Source: Sipunculus nudus (Eukaryota; Annelida; Sipuncula; Golfingiida; Sipunculidae). Taken from it: 64,000 nt of DNA. The notes below the pieces were generated by a model that was not told where the DNA came from, did not search any database, and saw nothing but the letters and a program-made list of their open reading frames with translations. Positions 47,626-59,699 of the stretch are shown here, piece after piece. The DNA lies in NCBI GenBank assembly GCA_026874595.1, contig CM049322.1:26316840-26380839 (forward strand), read 5' to 3'. The translations under genes were made by a program, and so were the position numbers. How positions within the stretch are numbered: position 1 is the stretch's first letter; every line of letters begins with the position of its first letter.

Positions 47626-49002
47626 ACAAGGCCTAAAGGCCTAATGCGAACCTGTGAAAAGTTTGGGAGTATGAATGGAGGTTTATTTTTATATTTTAAT
47701 ATTGATCCTCTTATGTCCTTCATGTCTACCTTAGTCATTATGATTTCAGCAAAATGGACGTTTCGGACCAGCAAGTTTCTGACTAGGACATTTCAAAACT
47801 AGGATGTATCAGTCTGGATATCTGGATATGTTTCTTTTTGTCAGGGAGGATTATTTGGACAGATGAATCGACAATTTGGTAGCATGGTTTCGGAGAAGAA
47901 CATTTTTCTTTTTTTAGCTTCTTCCCTATAAAATCTAAGAAAATGCAGTTAGCCAAGAAATAAGCAAAATCGAATACAATTTTTTAGATGACTAATTTTT
48001 TGCAAAAAATTTGGTGATGCTAGCTCCTGCCCTTCTTAAAATAGATATGACGCACGACGGACGACGGCACACCATTGCATAAGCTCACAGATTCCCTAAA
48101 AATGCAAACCAAGTTATTTCAAACAGTTGAAAGATATAGTTCCAAACGTTCTAATTTGGGCATTCTGCGTCTGACGATGTTTCTAGACTTCTAGACACAT
48201 TGTCTAGACACAAGACAGAGCCAGGTCAGTTGCCCTGGTGATGTCTGGACCCCACCTGGTTAAACTGAGTGACCTCTTGACTTGGCTGCTGAAACTTGTC
48301 ATGTTGTCAAATCTGTTTTCAAACATAGAAAGCCTTTTTCAATTGGCTACACTGCTTTTTTAAAGCTACATTTACCCAATCTATTCTTATAAAACTGGCA
48401 GAACCCTACCAAAGAATAATTCTTGTAAAGTTTAAACCAATTAGCTTAACAGTTTCATCATAAAACAGTGTATAAGCTAGAAAAGTCTAAAATTACATTT
48501 TTGCTTGTAAAAAATAGATCAATGTAGGTGGCGCAACCAATACCTCAATTTCAGATATGATTTACGTGACAAACATTGGCATAAAATGTGATGATGATAG
48601 CTCTAGCCGTTTCTGAGATTTTAATTGTAGTGTGCTTTATTGGACAGATGACTAAGTTCAACCTCCTCTAACTCGGCCAAATATCTCCAAACTGGAACCA
48701 TTTGAACAAACTTGAGTGATATTGTTCCAGAGATCATTTCTGTAAAATATTGGACAATTTGGCTGGACAGTATCGGAGAAGGTTTTTAAATTTTTTAAGG
48801 TTTTAATGCAGATACCCCCCCCCCCCCCCCGAAAAAAAGCTCAATCCGATGAAGTTTGACATGTAACTGTTTCTTACATGCAATTTGGAGTTGCTAGCTC
48901 TGACGGTTTCTGAGATAGCATGGGTTAACGTACGGAGGTGGACGGCGGATGGCTGACGGACGACGCTGCGCCATCCCATAAGCTCACAGGTTCGCTAAAA
49001 AT
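47626..49002 (-). mobile_element. Family B element(s) inserted in family A, internally reduced
   Basis: A B 3' terminus (ACAAGGCCTAAAGGCC) at 47626 is followed after only 475 bp by a B 5' terminus (CTCACAGATTCCCTAAAAA, 48102). A second B segment then ends at a 5' terminus at 49002. Host A reads TGCTAATAACTTTA before and AAATTTACAAAATTCTGATC after; the intact host phrase is at about 56947-56972. A run of about 14 C lies at 48816. Confidence 0.65.
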
Positions 49003-49036
49003 TTACAAAATTCTGATCTAATATCTGGTATACAAT

Positions 49037-49616
49037 TAGCGCCATATCGGCCCTCTGACATTACGACCAGATTACTGGCTGTCAGAGTGCCTTTACATCT
49101 AACTTTGACTTTGAGGAACGCATTAAAGGCCCGATGAGGATGCAAATATTTTCGTCATTTTGTTACAACGCCTCATGGCCTAAAGGTACACTGTCAATTG
49201 ACATAAACCAGATTAATTGTTAGCAAATTAGTGTACTTTCTAACAACATCAAACTTGAGCGAGAAAAGATCCGTTTTAACTCAGCATATATGTAAACCCC
49301 TCCGCATGTCTGTTGAATATCTAACTACATGAATACAGTCATGGCTCGCAAAGGTTACTGGACGCAGCCAACTTGTACGCGATACAGGAAATGACTCGTT
49401 ACCATAGAGACGGGGTTTTAGTTTTGGGTTGTGAGTTCACATAATACTCTTGTGTTAATTCATCATTCGTAGCATAATGTTAAGATTATGGGCTGTTTAC
49501 CACAAAATGAATGCAACATGATGGAAGACCACTGCGATGCATTCCCCTTTTATCACGACTCAAGTAGGCTTACCAGCCCAATTATCATTGCCTACCGAGT
49601 CGGGTTGTCACGGCAA
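49037..49616. mobile_element. Element E copy 2, 580 bp, 9-bp target duplication
   Basis: GTATACAAT flanks it at 49028-49036 and 49617-49625. It begins TAGCGCCATATCGGCCCTCT and ends GTCGGGTTGTCACGGCAA. The flanks rejoin into the family A phrase GTATACAATTRAATCT, so the empty site can be read. It is roughly 80% identical to copy 1 by eye, with the same length and end points. Confidence 0.8.
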
Positions 49617-49657
49617 GTATACAATTAAATCTAAAATAAATATAGTTATACCCTTAA

Positions 49658-52600
49658 ACAAGGCCTACAGGCCTAATGCGAACCTGTGCAAAGTTTGGGA
49701 GTATGAATGGAGGTTTATTTTTAAAATTTATTTTGATCCTCTTTAAGTCCTGCATATCTGCCTTAGTCATTATTATTATAGCAAAATTGACATTTCTGAC
49801 CTGCAAGTTTCAGACAAGGACATTTTAAAACTAGAATATGGGTAGTCGACAAGCGAATATGTGTATCCGCAGAAATCAGAGAGGGACAGGTGAAGTGAGG
49901 CATGAATTAAGTGGCTAGGGGAACAGAGTGAGGTGTTGCATATTAGCATGGATGTCTGCAGTGTAAACTTGAATGTAGGTGGCGCCACCTGTCATAAAAT
50001 CGAGGAAATTGTCCAGGATATATAAACCTGCAAAATTTCAGGTGGATAAGTCAAACCACTGCTGAGATATGAGTGATTTTATCCCAAGGCAGATGAACAG
50101 ATGGACCCTGTGCATAAGTGGTTGCAGGTGGCACCACCAGTTTTGCCTATGATGAAGAGCTATGTGAGATCTATACACAAACAAAATTTTGGCCCAATCA
50201 TTCAAACGGTTCCCGAGATATGAGCTTAGATGTCTGCAGAGTAACGTGAATGTAGGTGGCGCCACCGGTCATTAAATCTAAAAGCTGTCCAGGGTGTATA
50301 AACCTGCAAAATTTCAGGTGGATAAGTCAAACCACTTCTGAGATATGAGTGATTTTATCCCAAGGCAGATGAACAGATGGACCCTGCGCATAAGTGGTTG
50401 CAGGTGGCACCACCAGTTTTGCCTATGATTAAGAGCTATGTGAGATCTATAAACATGCAAAACTTTGGCCCAATCGGTCAAACGGTTCCCGAGATATGAG
50501 CTTGGATGTCTGTAGAGTAAACGTGAATGTAGGTGGCGCCACCTGTCATAAATTCGAGAAAGCTGTCCAGGATGTATAAACCTGCAAAATTTCAGGTGGA
50601 TAAGTCAAACCACTTCTGAGATATGAGTGATCTTATCCCAAGGCAGATGAACAGATGGAAGCTGCGCTTTAATGGTTCCAGGTTGCACCACCAGTTTTGC
50701 CTATGATGAAGAGCTATGTGAGATATATACACATGCAAAATTTTGGTCCAATCGGTCTAACGTTCCCGAGATATGAGCTTGGATGTCTGCAGAGTAAATG
50801 TAAATGTAGGTGGCGCAACCTGTCATAAAATCCAGAAAGCTGTCCAGGATGTATAAACCTGCAAAATTTCAGGTGAAAAGTCAAACCACTGCTGAGATAT
50901 GAGTGATTTTATCCCAAGGCAGATGAACAGGTGGACGCTATGCAAAAATGGTTCCAGGTGGCGCCACCATTTTTAGTGTATGTTATAAAGCTATCAAAGG
51001 GCTACATTTGTGCATTTTTAGCCTGATCGGGCTAACAGTTCCCGAGATATGTGGCTTTATGTGTGGAAACAGATGCACAAATGGACGCTGGGCAGAGAGG
51101 AAAGGTCAGAGGTCAACCAAAAATGAGGGCGCAGCAGTTCACATGTGACCGATCATAATTACGAATTTTAAAAAAATCTGCCAAGTGGTTATGGAGGAGT
51201 ACTCCGGAAACCTATGCGGTAATGGCGGCAGCGTCGGCGTCCGACTGAAAACATAGTATCCGCAAAACTCTATTTTGGCGGATACAATGATTGTAGCTGG
51301 CACGACCAGTCTTATAAACAACGAAGAGATAAATAAATATGCCCAATGTCAGACTGATATGTCAAACCCCTCCTGTGAAATAAGCAGGGACATACACTGT
51401 GCAAAAATTATTGTAGGTGGCGCCACCAGTCTTGTACACTATTAAGCTACCCGATATGTATAAACATGCCCAATTTTAGGCTGATGTATCAAATTCCTCT
51501 GTAGAAATAAGCAGGCGCATACACTGCAAAAGTCAATGTAGATGGCACCACTTGTCAAAATTCTCCAGAGTTTGATGCACTGGGCAGACAAGGCTTAGGT
51601 GAGTAAGGCAGTTGCCCCCGAGTGAACTGTGACAACTTGCTGCCTCAAGCTACTGCAGTGAGTGAACTCTTGACCTGCACCTGCCTAGACTGAGTGAACT
51701 TTTGACCTGTACCTGGCTGCACTGAGTGAACTCTTGACCTGTTGCATAATCTGACACAGTTGGCAGTCTGCCAAAGCTATAATTAGATTCAGGCTGAACT
51801 GTGGTGCCAAATATGATGCAGTGAGCAGTCTGCCAAAGCTATAAATAGAATGCAGCTACTGCACTGATTGAACTCTTGACCTATACCTGGCTGCACTTCT
51901 TCCAATCCTGGCACTGTGCCAAAACTATTTATAGAGCTGACATCATCTTCGCTAATAGCCAACATCAAGGCACTGACAATCTACCAATGGTATACCAAGT
52001 GCTGCCATCTGTACACAAAGTGGTCCCTACTTGAAATAACTTTGAAATTTATTTTTCCCAATACAAAATGCTTTTCAGCTGACTTTTTATAAAAAAGAAA
52101 ACAGGAACATATGTGAATTATTACGGACGCATACTGAATGCAAAATTAAAATACAGATATATCTCATTGATGGCAAATTCTTGAATTAAGTTGAGTAGGG
52201 TTACCAATAATTAATAATCCATGTACAGTTGTCTTTATATAGCCACAGAGAACTGAATATCCATGATTGTAACATTGCCTGGTATGATGAATAACTTGAA
52301 TCATAAATCTAAATTTTTTAAAAGCTTTTAAAAAAACTTTCTTGTCAATATTAACCAAAGATAACCTGAAATCTAAAAGTCTAGTGGCATGATGTAATAG
52401 ATGCTGATAAACTGGTGCCAGGCTAACAGCATAACACAGCTAACATATATGGTAAAATGACTCAATTCAATCTCCATAATTCAGCAAAAAATCATTCATG
52501 TGGAACCATTAGTGACAATTATTATAAGAATTATTGTAGGGATTATTCTTGTAAAATATTAAACAAACTGGCTTCAGTGGCATCAGTCGAAAAAAACGTT

Positions 52601-53413
52601 TTGCAGGTTTATAACTCATATAGGAAGATACAGCAAACTGGCTAAGTTCAGCTTCCCGTAACTCAGCCAGTGGTTTTTGAGAAGAAGATCTTTGCCACTG
52701 AGTTAAAATGGGCTGTTATGGCATATGACTAAATTCAGCTTCCCATAACTTAGCCAAAATTCACGGAAAACAGACCATTTGAACAAACTTGAGAAAACAC
52801 TACCCTAGGATCATTTCTGTGCAATATTAAACATTTTGGCCATATGGTTTCAGAGGAGATGTTTTTTGTAGCTCTCAGTGTGATACAGGCACTGGTGACC
52901 CCGTACAAAAAAGGCCGATGCAGGTGGCGCCACCAATACCTCAATTTCAGATATGACCTATGTGACCAACATTGGCATAAAATTTGGTGATGATAGCTCC
53001 AGCCGTTTCTGAGATTTAAATTTTAATATGCTTTTTTGCACAGTTAACAAAGTTCAACCTCCTATAACCCGGCTAAAAATCTCCGAACTGGGACCATTCG
53101 AACAAACTTGAGAAAGATTGTTCCAGGGATCATTTCTGTGAAATATTGGACAATTTGGCTGGACAGTTTCGGAGAAGGAGGTTTTTAAAGCTTTTTAAGC
53201 TTTTTCCCCATAAAATCTAAGAAAATGCAGTTAGAAAAAAAATAAACAAAATCCGATATAGTTTTTTGGATGACTGATTATTTGCAAAAAATTTGGTGAT
53301 ACTAGCTCCTGCTGTTTTTGAGATAGCTATGGTTAACGTACAGACGACGCACGACGCACGACACACGACGGACGCCGCCGCACCATCGCATAAGCTCACA
53401 GGTTTGCTAAAAA
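49658..53413 (-). mobile_element. Family B element, full length (~3.75 kb)
   Basis: The 3' terminus ACAAGGCCTACAGGCC begins at 49658. The 5' terminus GCTCACAGGTTTGCTAAAAA ends at about 53413, next to a CGACGCACGACACACGACGG microsatellite. No later insertion interrupts it, so it is the best reference copy. Five successive ~285-bp double modules with GGTGGCGCCACC or GGTGGCACCACC fill 49.9-51.5 kb. The CACTCAGTGCAGCC region (51.6-51.95 kb) carries the empty MITE site. Host A reads through from TTATACCCTTAA to GACTCTCTGGCTTCAACC. Confidence 0.85.
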
Positions 53414-54149
53414 GACTCTCTGGCTTCAACCATTAAAATGGAAAGTTTGTAAATATATTTCCTGATGTTTTAACAAAGTACATTATGTTCGGGTCCGTTA
53501 CTTCTAAAACTTGCACAATATTGACCTAATATCTGGCAAGTGCGTAATATACAGAGGGCCATATATGCCAAATTTGAACAAAACAACATCAGCAGTTTTC
53601 GTAGTGGGCAGTATTGAAGTGTAGCAATAGGGTTTTGAAAAGAAAAAAAAGTTTTTTTTCCCTAATTTCTCTAAGGAACAAAGTCGCAGTGACCTAATTT
53701 TTGGTGTGGTAGGAGAACTTGGGGACAGCTAACTCTATGTCATATTTTGGATTTGTAGATCCTACGGTTTTAAAACGTGCCTGGTTAACGGCCGGACGGA
53801 CAGAGGACAAAGGACAATGATTATAGCTCAGATGACTTACAGTCAGCTTAGCTAAAAAAATGAGCCATGGCAAAAATTCTCCCAAATTTAATCAAATAAT
53901 TTTACATTTATGCTAATAACTTAAAAATTTTGATAGAATTTCTGGTATACAATTGAAACAAAACTAAATGTGGTTATATTGTTAAACAGGCTCTCAAGCT
54001 TCAACATTTATCATGTTACGTATATATTTTTTTGTTGTTGACAAAATGCATTATGATCAGGCCCATAACTTCAAAACTTTACGCGATATTGGCCTTACTT
54101 CTTGCATGTACATTGGAAATATATGCAGAAATAGTAATGCCAAATATAA
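53414..54149 (-). mobile_element. Family A pieces: 5' end, then host A sequence
   Basis: The A core resumes at 53414 and reaches a 5' terminus (CAGTCAGCTTAGCTAAAAAAA, 53857) after a GGACGGACAGAGGAC microsatellite. From 53858 a different A core begins at GAGCCATGGCAAAAATTCTC, the position where other A copies have an A-run insertion site. It is cut off at 54149 by the next B element. Confidence 0.65.
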
Positions 54150-54850
54150 ACAAGGCCAACAGGCCTAATGCGAACCTGTGCAATATCATCAAGTATAATG
54201 CTTCCATGATAATATGCTTGACCACTACATTTCTAGCACACGTGACATGTATATGAACAATGCAAGTACTAAACATTTTGAAACTGAGTACAAGCACAAA
54301 TTACACAAGCATCACACCTGAAATAATGGCATGGATGTATATACAACACAAAAATTATTGTAGGTGGTGCTACCAGTCTTGTGTATGAGAAAGCCATCGA
54401 GCATGTATTAAGAAATATTTCAGGCAGATACTTCAAACCTCTCTCGAGTTATGTGCACAAATGCATGAAACCAAAAAAACAATTGAAGGTGGCGCCACAA
54501 GTCTTGTATATGACGAAGCTATCCGAGATGTTTAAATATGCCCAATTTCAGGCTGATATATCAAATCCCTCCTGAGAAATAAGCAGGGACATACACAGTG
54601 CAAATATTATTGTAGGTTGCGCCACCAGTCTTATATTTGATGAAGCTATCCTAGATGTATAGATATGCACAATGTCAGGATGATATATCAAATTCCCCCT
54701 TTAGAAATAAGCAGGGATATACATTACAGGTGCAAATATCAGTGTATGTGGCGACACCAGTTTTTAGTACGAGAAAGCCATCAAAGATGCATTGACAGGT
54801 CAATATTTTAGGCAGATACATCAAACTTCACTAGAGTCAGGTGCACTGGG
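54150..54850 (-). mobile_element. Family B element, 5'-truncated
   Basis: It begins ACAAGGCCAACAGGCC and continues through four ~120-bp modules with GTGG(C/T)G(C/A)(C/T)ACCAGT phrases (54363, 54488, 54616, 54748) before fading near 54850. The 5' half is missing. Confidence 0.65.
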
Positions 54851-55022
54851 CTGTAGGCCAGTAGAATTAGTGAAAAAGGTCAAAATAAATGCAACAGAAA
54901 TTCTGTTTGCACAGTGCATTTTTGAAAGGTATTTAGTTTGACATACTAATAGTCTACAAAAATCAACCGATGGGAAATATGAAAATTTTACGTTTTTCTT
55001 CTACCCGGAGTCGTAATTTTTA
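54851..55022. other. Short spacer
   Basis: No feature recognised between the truncated B and the first family A 3' terminus. Confidence 0.4.
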
Positions 55023-55604
55023 ACAAGGGACCCATGGGTCACTGTGCTTAGCTATAGTTGACTTTGAAGGTAACAAGTGACCCAGGGGTCATGACGCTCA
55101 GCTGACCAGGAAGACATTGACATAAGTAATTTTATCATCTGAATGTCAAATTTGAATGAAATACTTTTTCCAAACTTGACCTTTTGTATAAAATAATCCA
55201 ATATTCATTGGGGTACTATGGAGCTCTGTAGCATGAAGGATATGGGTAACAGACACCTATTTTCAAGGTTTACAAGATGACTTTTCAGGGGTCTCCTAGC
55301 ATGTCAAAAAACAAGTGACCCATGGGTCATGATGCTCAGCTGCCAAGCATGACCTGTGACATCATGGACTGAGATTCACAACTTCCAGTCAAATTTTGAA
55401 GAACCAATTTGCCAATTTGTTGAAAATTTTCTATGACAACAGAAATATATATCACCTATGTCTGGTTAAAACACAGTGAATTGATGGTCTGAGGAAAATG
55501 CATGATTGTTAAGCTATCAGGAACTATTCCAACAGCTTGCTTGAAACCTGTCAGTCTCAAAAGGAACACCACAAAGGGCAAATATAAGATCAAAATATTT
55601 AGCA

Positions 55605-57504
55605 ACAAGGGACCTATGGGTCACTGTGCTCAGCTGACGTTAACCTTGAAGGTAAAAATTTAAATAATATCAAATGGAGATAAAGTGTAAGAGGAAGAGG
55701 TAATAAAGGCCATGGTTGGTTTATATGATTGGTTTGTATTGATGAGCAAGAAATTGTTGCAAATAATATTTTGTGACCTGACCATGTGTTTCCTAATGTT
55801 GAAACTGAAGCATGTGAGCAGTTTGTGAACAAATGATATGTACAATTACCATGATCATTAGTTGGCTTTTTGATTAACTGTTGACATTTCAGTAGTTTAC
55901 ACATTTGTTCAATCGAATCTTTCTTTGTATAATATATATTATTAAATATATGTTTTTTTTAATGAAATGTATACAGTTGAAATATAACTAATTAACAACA
56001 TAAAACATGGCAAACAAAGCCTGATCTCAAATTCTGCTGATGCAGGAAAATAATGAACAAATGTTTGTAATAAATCCTCATTTTTTTATCACATCAATTT
56101 TTTTAATAATTTAAGTTTATATTTCTATACATTTTCAATATAACATATATATCTGGATATAAAAGTTGATTCATAATTCTCAATTGCATCATCATAAATC
56201 CAATTTTGTCAGATAACACCACATCATGCATACAAATGTTTATTAATTTTTTACCACAAAACTATATCTTTTATATCTGCAAAACAATAAATATCTAAAA
56301 AAAATACTTGATTTAGATTTCTCAATTTTATTTTTAATTGTGTCTTAATTTATCCATAATGTGCTTCATATTTTATAATAATTTAAGCATACTGATGGGT
56401 TCCATCATGATTGGTAAAATCATTTAAAAGAAAAATGATTTCTTTAAAAATGCTACATTACACAACATTGCATCTTCTGGATTACACCTTGAATTACTTT
56501 TTCTAGGAAAGTTTTTGCATATCAGAGTGGAAACAGCATTACAATTAAGGAGATACAGTGAACACTTGGTGGGTTGGGTTTGCGGGGGGGGGGGGGGGGG
56601 GGGGTTGATTGGGGTGGTGATATGAGAATAACTGTACACCTGTCACAGCAGGGGATCTCCCCCAGTGACTGTAACAAATCAGAAACCCTGGCATAGCTGA
56701 CTTCCAGTGACCTGGAGTGGGACCCTGCATCTGTAATCTGTAATCAAAGCAAATGACTACAATAGAGCCTCAAGATAAAAATCAATAACTAGCTTAATTT
56801 TCAAGCTTTTACTTCCAAATTTCAGATTTAAACAAATAAAATATTTATGTTTACATGGTGTGAAAATTAAATCAATGGTACTTACAGGAAAAAAACGTGC
56901 CATGGTCAAAGTTGGGCAAAATTTAAGGTACTGATTTTATTTTTATGCTAATTACTTAAAAAATTTACAAAATTCAGATCTAATTTTGGGTAAACAATTG
57001 AATCTTAATTAAACATAGTTATATACTTGGGAAAATAGACTCTAGTTTCAAAATTTTTCATGTTAAGTGAGTAAATATTTTTCCTGATTTTTTACAAAGT
57101 CCATTATGTTTGGGCCCATAACTTAAAGAATTTATACTTAACAGACTTAATTTCTGGCATGTACATAGAAACAATATAGAAGAATATTTATGGTAAATAT
57201 GAGGAAAAACAGATGAGTGGTTTTGATATTAGGCAGTCCTGAAGTGTGAAAATAGGATTTTAATAAAAAATTGAGGTTTTTCCTTAATTTCTCAAAGGAA
57301 CGAAGTTGCAAAGATCCAGTTTTCGGCTTGGTAGGAGATCTTGGGGACATCTAACATTATGCTGAATTTTGGATTCCTAGGTCTTACGGTTTCAAAACGT
57401 GCCACATCTACGGACGGACGGACGGACGGACGGACAGAGGGACGGACGACGGACAATGGACCACGACTATAGCTCAGATGACTTATAGTCAGCTGAGCTA
57501 AAAA
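55605..57504 (-). mobile_element. Innermost complete family A element, ~1.9 kb
   Basis: It begins ACAAGGGACCTATGGGTCAC and ends ATAGTCAGCTGAGCTAAAAA after a (GGAC)n microsatellite at 57408-57450. It gives intact versions of sites disrupted elsewhere: CAGGAAAAAAACGTGCC (about 56884) and ACTTAAAAAATTTACAAAATTC (about 56950). A run of about 19 G lies at 56584. Its 3' half has no tandem core. Confidence 0.8.
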
Positions 57505-57712
57505 TCAAGGAAATACATGCAAGAATTATTGAGAAACAGGTGCTTCTGTATGAATTTTTATTCAATACAAGCCAACTGTACTGCACTTTTATAAATGATG
57601 GTAATATTTATTCAGAAATATTTGACCCAATCCTTTACAAGATTACATAAATATACATCCAACTGCATTCACTTTAACTGTTCTTGAGATAATATGATCA
57701 AAAGGAATTAAA

Positions 57713-57960
57713 AGATGGTTGCCTGGTGGCCATATTGGACTTCTGACAAGTCTGAAATCAGACAACAAACATTCTCTAAATCGGACCAAACATTAAAGAA
57801 AAATTACTGAAACTGCCCTGAAGAAAGAATTTCTAAGGTGGCTAACTGGCAGACATAATGGATTTCTGACAAGTATGACATTTGATATCCCACATTCTCC
57901 AATAAGAGACCAAACTTGGGGCAAATTATCCAGTAATAAATGCCCAAAATAATTCAAAAG
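57713..57960. repeat. Two ~120-bp tandem units (family D-like)
   Basis: GGTTGCCTGGTGGCCATATTGGA... at 57716 and GGTGGCTAACTGGCAGACATAATGGA... at 57838 are both followed by TTCTGACAAGT and a CATTCTC..GACCAAAC end. Confidence 0.55.
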
Positions 57961-58550
57961 GCATGTCCAGGCCCTCATATCAGATTTATAGATATGCAAT
58001 TGTAAAAAGTGTAAGTCCAATATTTTTTATTATCACTCTGCTTTTCAATGGGGTCAGCAGGGTAGGTAAACTGCCAAACCTGAAAGAAAAGAAATGCAGA
58101 AAGCATGACTAAGAGTCTTGAAATAAAACAAAAAGCCCTCCTAAATCAAGGTACACATCCACATATTATGAGAACAAACACTTGCTTTTATATGTGGTGA
58201 TATATATTAAAATATTCAGATATCTAGGAAACTAAGTTTATTGCTAGGATTCCATAAAATAAACTGCAAAATGTTCCCATCATCTTATAAATCAGTAGCT
58301 AAACCTTAATACTATACTCTCATAGTCTTAATGCCTGGCTGAAGCATTCTGACAACAGTGTTTTTGTTATGAAGTAAGAGGTACTTATCACTGAGCCTTA
58401 TCACTTAATAGGCTGATACAAAAGGGAGTCATATGTCACCAGTGTCACTCACAATTACAGCCACACAGGGAGATGTACCAGCTGGAGTGGGATGGTTATA
58501 TATACAAGAAAAATAGAGATGGTCTATAAAATAAGTAATTGTGAACATCC
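57961..58550. other. Low-copy sequence, nothing recognised
   Basis: No exon-like frame, repeat or element end is seen. Confidence 0.4.
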
Positions 58551-59345
58551 CTGACCTATGACCTTGGCCTTTTGCCCATATATCAACTGGATTCTTTCTA
58601 AATGATGGGTAACTACTGACCACTTAAATCTGGTGTAATTACTGAGCAACCAATGGGTGAATAACTTTGACCTGCAACCTTTAACCTGCTGACCAGCTGA
58701 CCCCAAAATCAATAAGTTATTTATTCAAGCAAAAAGACCCATAAATATGAAGTTTGAGTCAAACTGAGTGATGCATAGATGTGGCATATGTGAAAGACTG
58801 AAGGTTTGGGTTGAACAGTTACACTTGAAATATGCTCACAAGCATTTAGAACAATTAAATATTGTGACCTTGACCTTTGACTTTTTGACCTCAACATCAA
58901 TAGGCTTCTTCCCTTATTGGTAGGTCAGCCATATATGACAGATGGAAGGTACAGATTGAAAAGTTTGCCTGAAAATGACTCCACGCAAGAAGTTGGTGCT
59001 GTGAACTTGACCTTTGACCTCAAAATCAACAGGTCTTTTCCCCTGTTGGCAGAGAAGCGATATCAGTGCTGGAAGGATTGGAATGAAAAGTCTAGCTTGA
59101 AATGTGTCCACTACCTTTTCAAAGAAGTGGATCCTGTGACCCTGACCTTTGACCTTGTGACCTCAAAACCTATAGGATTTTTCTCCAACTTAGAAGGTGA
59201 GCTATATGTGAAAGATCAAAAAATTGGGATGAAAGGGTTGGCTTAAAATGCATCCACAGGCTTTTCAAAGAAGAGGCTCCTGTGACCTTGACCTTTGACC
59301 TTTTGACCTAAAAAAAATTATGGTTCTTCCCCTGTTGGTAGGTGA
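58551..59345. repeat. Tandem ~137-bp units with TGACCTTTGACCT
   Basis: About six diverged units, the last four spaced 137, 135 and 144 bp. Each begins with a GTGACCTTGACCTTTGACC-type block and contains a TTCCCCTGTTGG(T/C)AG..G phrase. Perfect TGACCT-T-TGACCT occurs at 59008-59020, 59143-59155 and 59289-59301. The 109-codon plus ORF over the array is a repeat artefact. Confidence 0.8.
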
Positions 59346-59547
59346 GCTGTATGTGAAAGATGGAAGGTTTGGGATGAAAATATTGTCTCAAAGAGTTATT
59401 TCTGGGGGGTGCAAACACACCCCATAACTTCGAGAATATAGGTCGCAGTGACCTAATTTCAGGTTTGCAAGGAGATCTTTTTATAACCTCTAAGACTGCC
59501 TAGGGTTCATGGCCCTAGCCCCTACGGTTACGATTTGTGCCCTGCTA

Positions 59548-59578
<31 letters not shown>

Positions 59579-59699
59579 GACGGAAGGACGCCGGACAAAG
59601 ACCCATCGCTATAGCCCAGCATGACTGAAAGTCAGCTGAGCTAATAAAATTCTAGGTCCAGTTATTATGATTTGTGCCCTGTTAACAAATCCAAATGTT

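Noticed and set aside
36494-53413. Canonical Helitron (5' TC ... CTRR 3', AT insertion) for family B
   Set aside because: The ends read TTTTTAGC and CTTGT rather than TC and CTRR, and the inverted motif is asymmetric. The Helentron/HINE type fits better.
58917-59246. 109-codon plus ORF with repeated 'TFDL' phrases
   Set aside because: Arises from tandem units containing GACCTTTGACCT; not conserved as a frame between units.
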